7,177 nt of DNA from Dehalococcoidia bacterium (GCA_030621105.1 JAUXIH010000052.1:1-7177); one strand, 5' to 3'. Numbered from the stretch's first letter, positions 1 to 6,575 are shown. A program made the numbers and translations. Notes: a model not told the origin generated them from the letters alone.

Positions 1-115
1 GTTCCACCTCGCGCTTGTCCCCGAACAGGAGAAAGCGGTACTTGTCCGGCAGAGGCTTGTCGGCTTCCAGATACCGGATGATTTCCTGTTGTTCCTGTTC
101 AGTCAGTCTTGGCAT
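1..115 (-). CDS. Partial N-terminus, probable site-specific DNA methyltransferase
   Basis: The reverse strand opens with ATG at 113-115 and stays open for 38 codons to the window edge, so the gene is 5' complete and 3' truncated by the window. The residues begin MPRLTEQEQQEIIRYLEA and continue with a charged stretch containing PDKYRFLLF and DKREVE. This reminds me of the N-terminus of site-specific (adenine) DNA methyltransferases in Chloroflexota, in which a short helical lead and a KYRFLLF-like segment precede the catalytic domain. No catalytic motif (FxGxG or DPPY) falls inside the window, so the function is recalled rather than demonstrated. No strong Shine-Dalgarno sequence precedes the start. 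A TATATT box at 141-146 and a perfect palindrome at 148-160 lie just upstream. The reading frame is likely real; the product name is moderate to weak. Confidence 0.55.
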   Translation of the reverse strand, partial: MPRLTEQEQQEIIRYLEADKPLPDKYRFLLFGDKREVE

Positions 116-147
116 AAGAACGTATCAATTCCCGAGTCTCAATATAA

Positions 148-160
148 GCATCGCCGATGC
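148..160. promoter_or_regulatory. 13-bp palindrome upstream of the methyltransferase gene (possible operator)
   Basis: GCATCG-C-CGATGC is a perfect 6-1-6 inverted repeat ending 33 bp before the start codon at 115. On the minus strand it lies immediately upstream of a TATATT box (141-146) that could serve as the -10 element, so it occupies the -10/-35 spacer. This is a typical position for a small dimeric repressor or control protein. No good -35 hexamer is visible, and the regulatory role is inferred from position only. Confidence 0.3.
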
Positions 161-213
161 ACCATCAGGCGCCCTTTTCTTGGCTCATTTTACACCCCGC
201 TGGCTTTTATTTA

Positions 214-263
214 CAAGAAACCTTTTCGGAAGCGAAAGGGTAACAAAATAGCACCTTGTTACC
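214..263 (-). terminator. Tandem hairpins downstream of tRNA-Val (possible terminator)
   Basis: Two adjacent inverted repeats lie 80-130 bp downstream of the tRNA on its own strand. The first is a perfect 8-bp stem (GGTAACAA 239-246 with TTGTTACC 256-263, 9-nt loop). The second pairs CCTTTTCG (221-228) with CGAAAGG (233-239), with one bulged base and a 4-nt loop. Read on the minus strand, the second hairpin is followed by TTTCTTG (214-220), a short U-rich tail. This fits an intrinsic terminator for the tRNA transcript, but the tail is weak. Confidence 0.45.
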
Positions 264-342
264 GTCTTAATAACTTATATCATGCCGCTCTCGCCTAAGG
301 AGATATCTAAGGAAAAGAAAAAGTTCTGTCTACCGTGCACTA

Positions 343-418
343 TGGTGGGCGGTACAGGACTTGAACCTGTGTCCTCTTGCGTGTGAAGCAAGCGCTCTAA
401 CCACTGAGCTAACCGCCC
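343..418 (-). tRNA. tRNA-Val (anticodon CAC)
   Basis: The reverse strand folds into a complete 76-nt cloverleaf. The acceptor stem is GGGCGGT/ACCGCCC, the D-arm stem is GCTC/GAGC, and the anticodon stem is CTTGC/GCAAG around the loop TTCACAC. The variable loop is AGGAC and the T-arm is ACAGG-TTCAAGT-CCTGT. The discriminator base is A and the 3' CCA is encoded in the DNA (343-345). The anticodon CAC at loop positions 34-36 reads the valine codon GUG. All stems are perfectly paired, so it should be functional. It is divergent from the L25 gene and has its own promoter at 431-459. Confidence 0.97.
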
Positions 419-430
419 TGGAGTGTAGTT

Positions 431-459
431 ATTTTAGCGGTGAGGGAGCTGTTTGTAAA
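431..459 (-). promoter_or_regulatory. Sigma70-type promoter of tRNA-Val
   Basis: On the minus strand TTTACA (454-459) and TAAAAT (431-436) are separated by exactly 17 bp. They match the housekeeping -35 (TTGACA) and -10 (TATAAT) hexamers at 4 of 6 and 5 of 6 positions. The -10 box ends 12 bp before the first tRNA base, so transcription would begin a few bases upstream of the mature 5' end, the usual layout for a tRNA gene. Confidence 0.7.
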
Positions 460-695
460 ACCGCGAGTCCTGCTGGAGCCGTTGAGGAAGTATCTTTTGC
501 TGTCAGTTGTGATTTATGTCCCTTGTCCTGTTGTGCGCCGGGAATTGGAGAGTTTAGTCTTTGCTTGGGAAGGATAATGCTTGCTGGCAAGACTTCTATT
601 GGAACATGAAGTTCTGAGTTTTAGCTTTGAGATTAGCTATAACAAGCCAAAGTGTGGTTTAATATGTGGCGGAATTAATCTTGAAGGAGAAATAG

Positions 696-1340
696 ATGGC
701 TCAAGCGAATTTGAATGTTGCCAAGCGCGATGTTTTGGGGAAAAAGGTGAGATTTTTACGCCGTCAGGGGCAGACCCCGGTGCATATTTTTGGGCATGGG
801 GTTAAGTCTATGGCGGCACAATGTGATACTGAGCAGCTTAAGCAGATACTGACTGGGCGTGGGCGGACGAAGGTTTTTGTGCTTAATGTGGAGGGGGAAA
901 AACGATCGAGGCGTGTTTTAGTAGGTGAGGTCCAGAAGGATTTCCTGAGAGGCATATTGCTTCATGTGGATTTCCATCAGGTCAGAAAGACAGATGTGGT
1001 GAAGGTGGAGATCCCGATAGTTCTGGTTGGGGAAGCTCCAGCGTTGAAGCTCCAGGAAAATACCCTGATGCATGCGATTAAGTCTCTAGAGGTTGAATGT
1101 CTTCCCGACGATATTCCTGAAGAGGTTAAGCTGGATATTAGCTCTCTCACGGATAGGGGGCAGATGATTAGAGTTAAGGATGTTAACCTGGGAAAGGAGG
1201 TTACCGTTCTTGAGGATCCTGAGCAGGTTATAGTTGGAGTTGAAGCTCCTACTGTAGAGAAAGAGGCGGAAGAAGTGATAAAGGAGGCGGAGGTGAAGGT
1301 GGTGGGAGGGGAGCCTGAAGTAGCTAGCGAGGAAACCTAG
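696..1340 (+). CDS. rplY: 50S ribosomal protein L25 (general stress protein Ctc family)
   Basis: L25 binds 5S rRNA in the central protuberance of the large ribosomal subunit. This 214-residue protein is the long, two-domain Ctc/TL5 form rather than the roughly 95-residue E. coli form. The N-terminal 5S-binding domain (about residues 1-95) carries the hallmark run KRDVLGKKVRFLRRQGQTP and ends with the family-typical LLHVDFHQV. The C-terminal TL5-like domain (about 96-185) includes VEIPIVLVGEAPA, LEVECLPDDIPE and the LEDPEQVIVGV strand. The last 30 or so residues are a Glu/Val-rich acidic tail, common and variable in this family. The start is supported by AAGGAG (684-689) 6 bp before ATG. The leader of about 275 bp shares the intergenic region with the divergent tRNA promoter; I see no convincing L25 promoter (TATAAC at 638-643 lacks a good -35). 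The gene is convergent with the Rad50-like gene. Confidence 0.95.
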   Translation: MAQANLNVAKRDVLGKKVRFLRRQGQTPVHIFGHGVKSMAAQCDTEQLKQILTGRGRTKVFVLNVEGEKRSRRVLVGEVQKDFLRGILLHVDFHQVRKTDVVKVEIPIVLVGEAPALKLQENTLMHAIKSLEVECLPDDIPEEVKLDISSLTDRGQMIRVKDVNLGKEVTVLEDPEQVIVGVEAPTVEKEAEEVIKEAEVKVVGGEPEVASEET

Positions 1341-1416
1341 AGATAGCACCAGGTTTATCCGGGTTGCTACTGAGGATCAGGCCATTTACCACGTTGTATA
1401 TTTCTTGTTGAATCAG

Positions 1417-1441
1417 TCCCTGCGTGGGATGTATTTTCTTT
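1417..1441 (+). terminator. Weak terminator-like hairpin after L25
   Basis: TCCC (1417-1420) and GGGA (1426-1429) pair around a 5-nt loop, extendable by a G-T wobble, and are followed by the T-rich run TGTATTTTCTTT. The stem is short. It sits in the 99-bp convergent gap, and its tail overlaps the stop codon of the opposing Rad50-like gene at 1440. It may end L25 transcription; nothing comparable is visible for the minus strand. Confidence 0.35.
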
Positions 1442-3743
1442 AGGAGTACAGGTCTACCGCTTTAATTTGCTTCTGCTTGCCGTTGTATTCCACGCGGTAT
1501 ACTTGCAGATCGTCGGCGAAGTCTCGCACCCAACCATCGAGAGGGAAATCCGCGGTCTCTTTTACTGATAGTATGTACTGGACATCATAGTTAGCGGCAA
1601 ACTCCTTTACCAGGGAGATGAAATGCTGCAGGTGGTTCTTGTCCAGGTTGTTGGCAGCTTCATCAATGATGATGGGCAGCTGGAAGTATGTTGCCAGGGC
1701 AGTGAGTGTAGCCAGGCTGAAGAATGACCTCTCGGCGCCGCAGGGGTGGGTGATTTCCCTGTCCTTGTAGGTGGTCTTGCTGAGTTGCAGGCTTCCCTCG
1801 CCAATCTCTATCCTGGAATTGATCAGGCCTTCGGCAGCCAGTTTATCGTTGATCTCCATGATGATTTCCTGCATTCCCTGTACCAGTTCTTGTTCCTCAA
1901 AGGCGTTGTCCAGAATGGCATCGAGGGTTTTGTCCATGCCGTCTACCACGGCAGGCACGTGTGTTAGATCGGCGTGCTCGGCATCATTTCGTTCCCATCT
2001 GCCCCTTTCCTGCCGTGTCAATTCCATCCATATATTTCTGTAGAGTGGTATAGCTTTTTCCATGTCTGTGAGCTGCCGCAACAGGATATCAACTTCGTAA
2101 GGGGCAAACCTGCTTGCTTGTATATCCAGGGGTCTTACCCTGTCATTGATCTCCTTCAGGTAATCCGCATTCTTGCGAGATACAATTTGTGCTATGTCAG
2201 ACAGGAAGGGTTTCACATCCTCCTCGGATTCGAGCTTGAGTATCTCGATATGCTCGTGGGTCAACAGTGTCAGTTTGGAGGACAGGGTATTTGTGAAATT
2301 AGATATTTTTTCTTGCTCTTCCCTTTCCCTATCCATCAGGAAAGCCTGGTATCTGCTGAGCTTGCTCAGCCTCTCGATGAATTCACCGGAAAAGAAACCT
2401 TCTGCCCTGTTTTTGTCTTCCGCCATGCGCGCGATATTAGCTATTTTTTTACTCAGTGCCTGGACGTATTGTCTTTTGTCCTCTTCAGGTGCGTCGGGAA
2501 TAGGCTCTGCGCTTAACCTGGTGAAAGCAGGGTCTTTGTCCATCATCTGTAGTGGAATGAGCGCGTGTACGGAGTTATCAATTTTGACCAGGTCAACCCT
2601 TATCCTGGGAGCATCCGTAGTGCTGATTTTTCTGGTTAACAGCCGTAATACTTTCTCCTTGTCGCCCTTGATCCTGGCGGGGTTTTCATTGAAGTCAATT
2701 TTCTCCAGTTGTGCCAGGGCTATGGCGTTGGCATAGCGAGCCTGAGCCTCCTTGATTTCGCGGTACATGTCCTTTACATAATTATCGAGCTTGGCATCAT
2801 GAAAACTCTCTGGTTCTGGTGGCATGGGGTTGCCTATTCTTACCTGTCTCAGTACCGACTCGAGCGTGGCCAGGTGTTCCCTGTCTGCTCGTATCTCCTT
2901 TATTTGCTCAAAGTGCTGTTTAATCTTTTCCCCTTTCTGGAGCGAGGTCTCTATGTCTTCTCCTGACGCAGCTTGCTGTTTCATGCTCCCCAACCATGTT
3001 TTTAGCTCGCCTCTCTCCAGGCTATCGATGTGTCTCTTTAGCCTTTCGGCGACGTCGTTTATCCTGTCACATGTCTTGCCCGGTTCATATGAGGCGAAAC
3101 TGCCCACGTCGATGGATAGTTCTTCTAACTTTGATTTCAGGCCGCTAACGAAGGACTCATAGTCCTTTTCTATGGTGGAGACCTTTGTTTGGGCTTCCTC
3201 CCGTAACCGCTCTACGCGCTCTTTGAAATCCTTGGCCAGCACCTTGGCGTTTCCTGTCTCCTTGAACAACTCCCGGATGACGGCATCAATATTTTTCTCA
3301 TTCAGGTGTTTGAAACCCATGGCACTATCGGGGGCGAACAGGGCATCGAGCAGTCCTGCCTTTAGCTCCCTGGTGATGGTACTGTTGAAATCAATTTCCC
3401 TGGGGCCGGTAGCCTCTGTCTGCAGCAGTTTGTTGGCATCCTTGTGCTGGTCCACTTCACGGCAAATTTCAAAGTGTTTTCCCTCATGCTCAAACTCAAC
3501 GGATATCTTGCCAACCCCTTCGGCTGGAGCTATCTCCTTTGTTGTGACCAGCTTCAGTTCATCATATCCGGGATTTTTTCTTGGTCTGATAACCTTGCTG
3601 AGGAAAGCGTACCTCAGGGCGTGGATGATGTTGGATTTTCCCGCTTTGTTCTCACCGTAAATCACCACGGTTTTGCCCTCGGGGAAGACCATGGAACCTT
3701 CCAGCTCCATGGCATGTTCGAAACTTACTCTGGTTAATTTCAT
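1440..3743 (-). CDS. Rad50/SbcC-like AAA ATPase lacking a zinc hook
   Basis: This 767-residue SMC/Rad50-type ATPase is the likely partner of the Mre11-like nuclease encoded just upstream. The Walker A motif is G30-ENKAGK-S37, close to the N-terminus as in Rad50, RecN and SbcC. Helical, Glu/Lys/Arg-rich arms span roughly 165-345 and 425-660. Walker B is near the C-terminus (PIIIDEA, D694 and E695), followed by a D-loop-like NNLD (698-701). Several features differ from canonical Rad50. Only three cysteines occur (94, 225, 668), so there is no CxxC hook. The protein's centre (about 350-420) is not heptad-like and seems globular. The ABC signature reads PCGAERSFFSLA, with C668 where Ser is expected. 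The usual Q-loop Gln (near 144-150, FKHLNEKN) and the H-loop His after Walker B (ILSVKETADF) appear absent. The start codon lies 6 bp after the stop of the Mre11-like gene, indicating co-transcription. A weak GAAGAG precedes the start by 10 nt. A DNA repair role is most likely; a defence role cannot be excluded. Confidence 0.88.
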   Translation of the reverse strand: MKLTRVSFEHAMELEGSMVFPEGKTVVIYGENKAGKSNIIHALRYAFLSKVIRPRKNPGYDELKLVTTKEIAPAEGVGKISVEFEHEGKHFEICREVDQHKDANKLLQTEATGPREIDFNSTITRELKAGLLDALFAPDSAMGFKHLNEKNIDAVIRELFKETGNAKVLAKDFKERVERLREEAQTKVSTIEKDYESFVSGLKSKLEELSIDVGSFASYEPGKTCDRINDVAERLKRHIDSLERGELKTWLGSMKQQAASGEDIETSLQKGEKIKQHFEQIKEIRADREHLATLESVLRQVRIGNPMPPEPESFHDAKLDNYVKDMYREIKEAQARYANAIALAQLEKIDFNENPARIKGDKEKVLRLLTRKISTTDAPRIRVDLVKIDNSVHALIPLQMMDKDPAFTRLSAEPIPDAPEEDKRQYVQALSKKIANIARMAEDKNRAEGFFSGEFIERLSKLSRYQAFLMDREREEQEKISNFTNTLSSKLTLLTHEHIEILKLESEEDVKPFLSDIAQIVSRKNADYLKEINDRVRPLDIQASRFAPYEVDILLRQLTDMEKAIPLYRNIWMELTRQERGRWERNDAEHADLTHVPAVVDGMDKTLDAILDNAFEEQELVQGMQEIIMEINDKLAAEGLINSRIEIGEGSLQLSKTTYKDREITHPCGAERSFFSLATLTALATYFQLPIIIDEAANNLDKNHLQHFISLVKEFAANYDVQYILSVKETADFPLDGWVRDFADDLQVYRVEYNGKQKQIKAVDLYS

Positions 3744-3749
3744 CCTGCT

Positions 3750-5024
3750 TTATCTCTTCTTCCACAGCGGTTCGACTTTCTGGAGAAAGCCAGGAAGATT
3801 TTCTTGTGATACTCCATAGTCAGTGGCGGATAATTCCAGGAGTCTCTGGAAGAGGTACCTGCTGAGGTTACTGTCCGGTCTCTTAGATAGATTGCTGGCA
3901 GTGAAGATTTCATCAAACACTTTTTGTGCCACTTCTCTATCTGGCCAGGGCATGGAGGACAACACTTTGGCTTGCAGATCAGACAGGCTGATGATCTTAT
4001 CCATTCCCTTCAACTCTGCTGGCTTCCTGGTATCTTTCTTCGCCCTGACATCTATGTCCATGGTGTTTATTTCGAGATATTTGTTAGCTTCCTTTGCCAC
4101 CGTATCCTTGAAGCTCACTCCTTCAGCCGAAATCCAGACCCAGATGTTATTTCTATCCTCCCGTTCCATAAGTTTGGAGTAGATCTCGTCGACGCCACTG
4201 ATGACATCAGCAGGGGTGTCGCCTTTGATTTCCATCCGCACTATGCTTTGTATCGGCGTGTATCTACGGAAGGAGAGTTCGTCGTTCAGCATCACGTAGC
4301 CGAAAGGGGAATTTCTGACCTCGGGCTGTAAATCGCCGGGCCACTGGTATTTTACGGTGAAGTTGTTTTTCAACTGGCGTGATGGGATTAACGCGGGGAG
4401 GGAGTAGAGGTTGTCTATGTCCAGTGGGCCGTGAGCATAATGGTGCATGTGCCCGTTGAGTACCAGGGCAAATCTTTGCCCCAGCTTCTGGAATGTCTCC
4501 TGCTCCAATCCCGGTATGCCCCGGGGGATAGTCTCGTGCATGATGAGGATTTCTCCCTCTCCGGGGAGTTCCTCGTCAGGGATTCGATAATTACCCTGGC
4601 GGTAGCGAGTTTCCAGGAAATATACCTGGCGGCCACAGATTTCCCGTGCTTCATCTCGCACAAACTGGAATCCATCCCCAAGGTAGTCCTGGAGTTCCTT
4701 TAGCACCGCGGCAGAGTCGTGATTTCCTCTCAATGCGTATATCCCGTATTTGGTGGACGACATCAGGCGTTTTATCTCGCTGCGGATCTCAGGCCAGTAC
4801 TTGGCGGCCTCGGAATCTGCTATCAGCTCTCCGCCCTTTTCCCGCTCGTCAAACATGTCACCGGCAAGGATGATTACCTGGGGCTCCTCTGCTATGACCT
4901 GGCTGATGACCCTGTTGAAGTTTTGCAGCGATAGCTCACCGCGCGGTGAGCGCGTGTTTTCATCCTTGTAACGTTCAGCCTGTATCAGAAGGTGGGCGTC
5001 GCTGAGAATGGCTATCTTGCACAT
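3750..5024 (-). CDS. Mre11/SbcD-like metallophosphoesterase (DNA nuclease)
   Basis: This 424-residue calcineurin-type phosphoesterase carries the full set of two-metal ligands: D9 and H11 (LSDAHL), D56 (AGDMFD), N101 and H102 (RGNHD), H163 (IMHE), and H192 and H194 (NGHMHH). In Mre11/SbcD these coordinate two Mn ions for exonuclease and endonuclease cleavage of DNA ends and hairpins. The catalytic domain covers about 1-235. The remaining 190 residues form a capping-like region and a C-terminal segment that, in known complexes, contacts the Rad50 coiled-coil base. The start is the ATG giving MCKIAILSDAH, the usual first beta-strand of the family. AGGTGA (minus strand of 5037-5042) lies 12 nt upstream, a long but usable Shine-Dalgarno spacing. 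The gene precedes the Rad50-like ATPase by 6 bp, matching the sbcD-sbcC order. All catalytic residues are present, so it should be active. The sequence is diverged enough that I do not assign sbcD. Confidence 0.9.
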   Translation of the reverse strand: MCKIAILSDAHLLIQAERYKDENTRSPRGELSLQNFNRVISQVIAEEPQVIILAGDMFDEREKGGELIADSEAAKYWPEIRSEIKRLMSSTKYGIYALRGNHDSAAVLKELQDYLGDGFQFVRDEAREICGRQVYFLETRYRQGNYRIPDEELPGEGEILIMHETIPRGIPGLEQETFQKLGQRFALVLNGHMHHYAHGPLDIDNLYSLPALIPSRQLKNNFTVKYQWPGDLQPEVRNSPFGYVMLNDELSFRRYTPIQSIVRMEIKGDTPADVISGVDEIYSKLMEREDRNNIWVWISAEGVSFKDTVAKEANKYLEINTMDIDVRAKKDTRKPAELKGMDKIISLSDLQAKVLSSMPWPDREVAQKVFDEIFTASNLSKRPDSNLSRYLFQRLLELSATDYGVSQENLPGFLQKVEPLWKKR

Positions 5025-5057
5025 AGGCTGTTTTATTCACCTGTTTACTGTCGGTTC

Positions 5058-5066
5058 AGTATATCA
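5058..5066 (-). promoter_or_regulatory. Extended -10 promoter for the Mre11/Rad50-like pair
   Basis: On the minus strand TGATATACT provides a TGn extension plus TATACT (5 of 6 matches to TATAAT). The predicted transcription start near 5051 would give a leader of about 26 nt containing the AGGTGA at 5037-5042. No good -35 hexamer is found at 16-18 bp, which extended -10 promoters can do without. It lies in the 143-bp gap after the radical SAM gene, suggesting an independent start for the nuclease pair. Confidence 0.4.
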
Positions 5067-5130
5067 TACGGCAATCGGGGATTACGTTGGATTGTGGTCG
5101 GCGAGAAATGCTACAAGAATCTTTCAGGCG

Positions 5131-5145
5131 CGGGCTTTAATCCCG
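5131..5145. other. Short inverted repeat between the radical SAM and Mre11-like genes
   Basis: CGGG (5131-5134) and CCCG (5142-5145) pair around a 7-nt loop, 22 bp downstream of the radical SAM stop codon at 5168. The stem is only 4 bp and no T-run follows on the minus strand, so it is at best a weak pause or terminator site. Confidence 0.2.
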
Positions 5146-5167
5146 AGTGTATTATATAGACTTTCTG

Positions 5168-5956
5168 TTAATGATAGTGTGTTATCAGGGGCAGGACTCT
5201 TACGTTTGATTTTCTTAATATTTCCCTGGTCTCGCTGGTAAATTTTGCCAGTTTCTCCCTGTTCCTTAATATGCGGTAGCTCTCGGGATAATTTAAACTC
5301 AGTGCTTTTCTGAATTTGTTACCGCCGGCTGCCATGTTGATGAGCTCCACGATGTAATAGTCCACGAATTCTCTTGTTTCACTGATGATAGATTCGATGT
5401 TTACCAGGCTAGGGATTACGGGGCTAATGAAGGCGAAGGTGGTAATGTTGTTGTTGCTCAGGGATTCAATGGCATGTAAGCGTGCTTGGTGGGTTGGTGC
5501 CAGCGGCTCGAAGAGTTTCTTCATGTCTCCGGTGAAACCGTTGAGGGTTAGGCCTATCTCTATGTGGTCAAATTTGTGGAAGATATCGATATCCCTGGTC
5601 ACCAGGTTAGATTTGGTCAGTATACTGAGATTTGTGTGCTTATCCATGTTCTGCAGTACTCTTTTGGTTAGTTCGAGCCTGTTCTCTATGGGCTGATAGG
5701 CGTCAGAGACTGAGGACATCGTCACCTTGCCAGGAACGAATTTTCTGGCCAGGTCTGGAGCATTTTCTTTAACTTCAATCCAGTCTCCCCAGTCGCCATA
5801 GTTTTTCCAGCGGCACATAAATTTGGCATAGCAGTAAAGACAGGCGTACTGGCAGCCCACATATTGGTTTATGGCATATTTTATGCCCGGTATTTTCGTA
5901 GGCGTGAATATCTGTTTTGCCGTGATGTTGTAAATGTTGGGTGTTTGTTGCTGCAA
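5168..5956 (-). CDS. Radical SAM protein, SplB-like (COG1533 type)
   Basis: Radical SAM enzymes bind a 4Fe-4S cluster and cleave S-adenosylmethionine to start radical chemistry. The cluster motif CxxxCxxC is present as C35-QYA-C39-LY-C42 inside GCQYACLYCYAKFM. The surroundings (KYAINQYVGCQYACLYCYA, and VTMSSVSDAYQPIE about 50 residues later) are those of the spore-photoproduct-lyase-like family often named DNA repair photolyase. Most members of that family have no proven substrate and do not act on spore photoproduct. The protein is 262 residues, short for the family, and ends soon after the barrel. The start is a TTG at 5954-5956 without a clear Shine-Dalgarno. No in-frame ATG or GTG precedes it after the ClpP-like stop, and the next Met (residue 47) is past the cluster, so TTG is the best choice. 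C48 is an extra cysteine near the cluster. A 42-bp gap from the ClpP-like gene suggests co-transcription. Confidence 0.85.
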   Translation of the reverse strand: MQQQTPNIYNITAKQIFTPTKIPGIKYAINQYVGCQYACLYCYAKFMCRWKNYGDWGDWIEVKENAPDLARKFVPGKVTMSSVSDAYQPIENRLELTKRVLQNMDKHTNLSILTKSNLVTRDIDIFHKFDHIEIGLTLNGFTGDMKKLFEPLAPTHQARLHAIESLSNNNITTFAFISPVIPSLVNIESIISETREFVDYYIVELINMAAGGNKFRKALSLNYPESYRILRNREKLAKFTSETREILRKSNVRVLPLITHYH

Positions 5957-5998
5957 TGTCTTGGTAAGTTCAGCGCAATTGCTTATGTAAAGCAGGCT

Positions 5999-6565
5999 TC
6001 ATGTTTTAGGTTGTTGCTGTGCCTGTATGGAGATGATCTCGCTGCCTGCCTCAAATAGCTGCGACTTGATTTCGTGTACTAGCCCCCAGGACTGAGCTTC
6101 CTCGGGGTTCAGGGTTGTTCTTTCCAGCATTGCCGTTGTTACCTCGTCCACAGTCTTTCCTGTGTTTACCGCGATTACCTTGGCGATATTCTCGATGTCA
6201 ATCCTGAGGCCCTTTAATCTTTCTTCCAGCTGTTTTTCCTCCAGGCTTTGATTTGTGGGGAACTGCGCATTGACACCGTGGAGCAAGAATCTTGCCTGGG
6301 GCACAGATAGTCTTTTGGAGCCGGCACAATACAGGACAATACCGATGGAGTCTACGCTGCCAAAATTATGTGTGGTGATGTTTGCTGGCAATCCCCTGAG
6401 GTAGTTGTATGTGCTTAAGCCGTGAATTACAGATCCTCCGGGGGAGGATATGAGTATGGTGAAGTCCCTCACCCCCTGTTTCATTTTCTGGTCGATAGCA
6501 TTCATCAGGGCGTTAGCAGTGACATCTATGACGGGAGCAAAGAACTTAATTACTACTGGTTTCAT
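5999..6565 (-). CDS. ClpP/crotonase-fold serine protease-like protein
   Basis: This 188-residue protein has the ClpP fold signatures: the substrate-binding strand ISSPGGSVIHGLSTYNYL (39-56), the nucleophile elbow with S73 in GSVDSIG, and H96 in ARFLLHGV. The Ser-His spacing (23) is near that of ClpP (25). The helix-turn LNPEEAQSWGLVHEI (152-166) matches the SAEEAxxYGLVD segment of ClpP. The catalytic Asp that normally precedes it is absent: the region reads LERTTLNPEEA, with R149/T150 at the expected place and E148 next to it. The N-terminal axial loop used to dock Clp ATPases is also short, so the protein may be an ATPase-independent or divergent peptidase rather than housekeeping ClpP. It starts at ATG 6563-6565 with AGGA 11 nt upstream, has no signal peptide, and is first in the run of four minus-strand genes. 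Confidence 0.82.
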   Translation of the reverse strand: MKPVVIKFFAPVIDVTANALMNAIDQKMKQGVRDFTILISSPGGSVIHGLSTYNYLRGLPANITTHNFGSVDSIGIVLYCAGSKRLSVPQARFLLHGVNAQFPTNQSLEEKQLEERLKGLRIDIENIAKVIAVNTGKTVDEVTTAMLERTTLNPEEAQSWGLVHEIKSQLFEAGSEIISIQAQQQPKT

Positions 6566-6575
6566 ATTTTACTTT

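Noticed and set aside
89..298. Plus-strand open frame of 69 codons left of the tRNA
   Set aside because: It overlaps the methyltransferase start on the other strand and runs through the tandem hairpins, with no ribosome binding site and no protein-like composition.
580..591. CTTGCTGGCAAG small palindrome in the L25 leader
   Set aside because: Only 5-bp arms with a 2-nt centre; such palindromes are expected by chance and no paired sites were seen.
361..609. Plus-strand open frame of 82 codons
   Set aside because: Its first 58 bases lie antisense to the tRNA-Val gene, and the rest is the tRNA promoter and L25 leader; the Cys-rich translation resembles no protein.
638..643. TATAAC as a -10 box for the L25 gene
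   Set aside because: No acceptable -35 hexamer lies 16-18 bp upstream and there is no TGn extension, so it is not listed as a promoter.
1974..2736. Long open frames (180 and 187 codons) on the plus strand
   Set aside because: They are antisense shadows of the Rad50-like gene, which has intact motifs and continuous family character on the minus strand.
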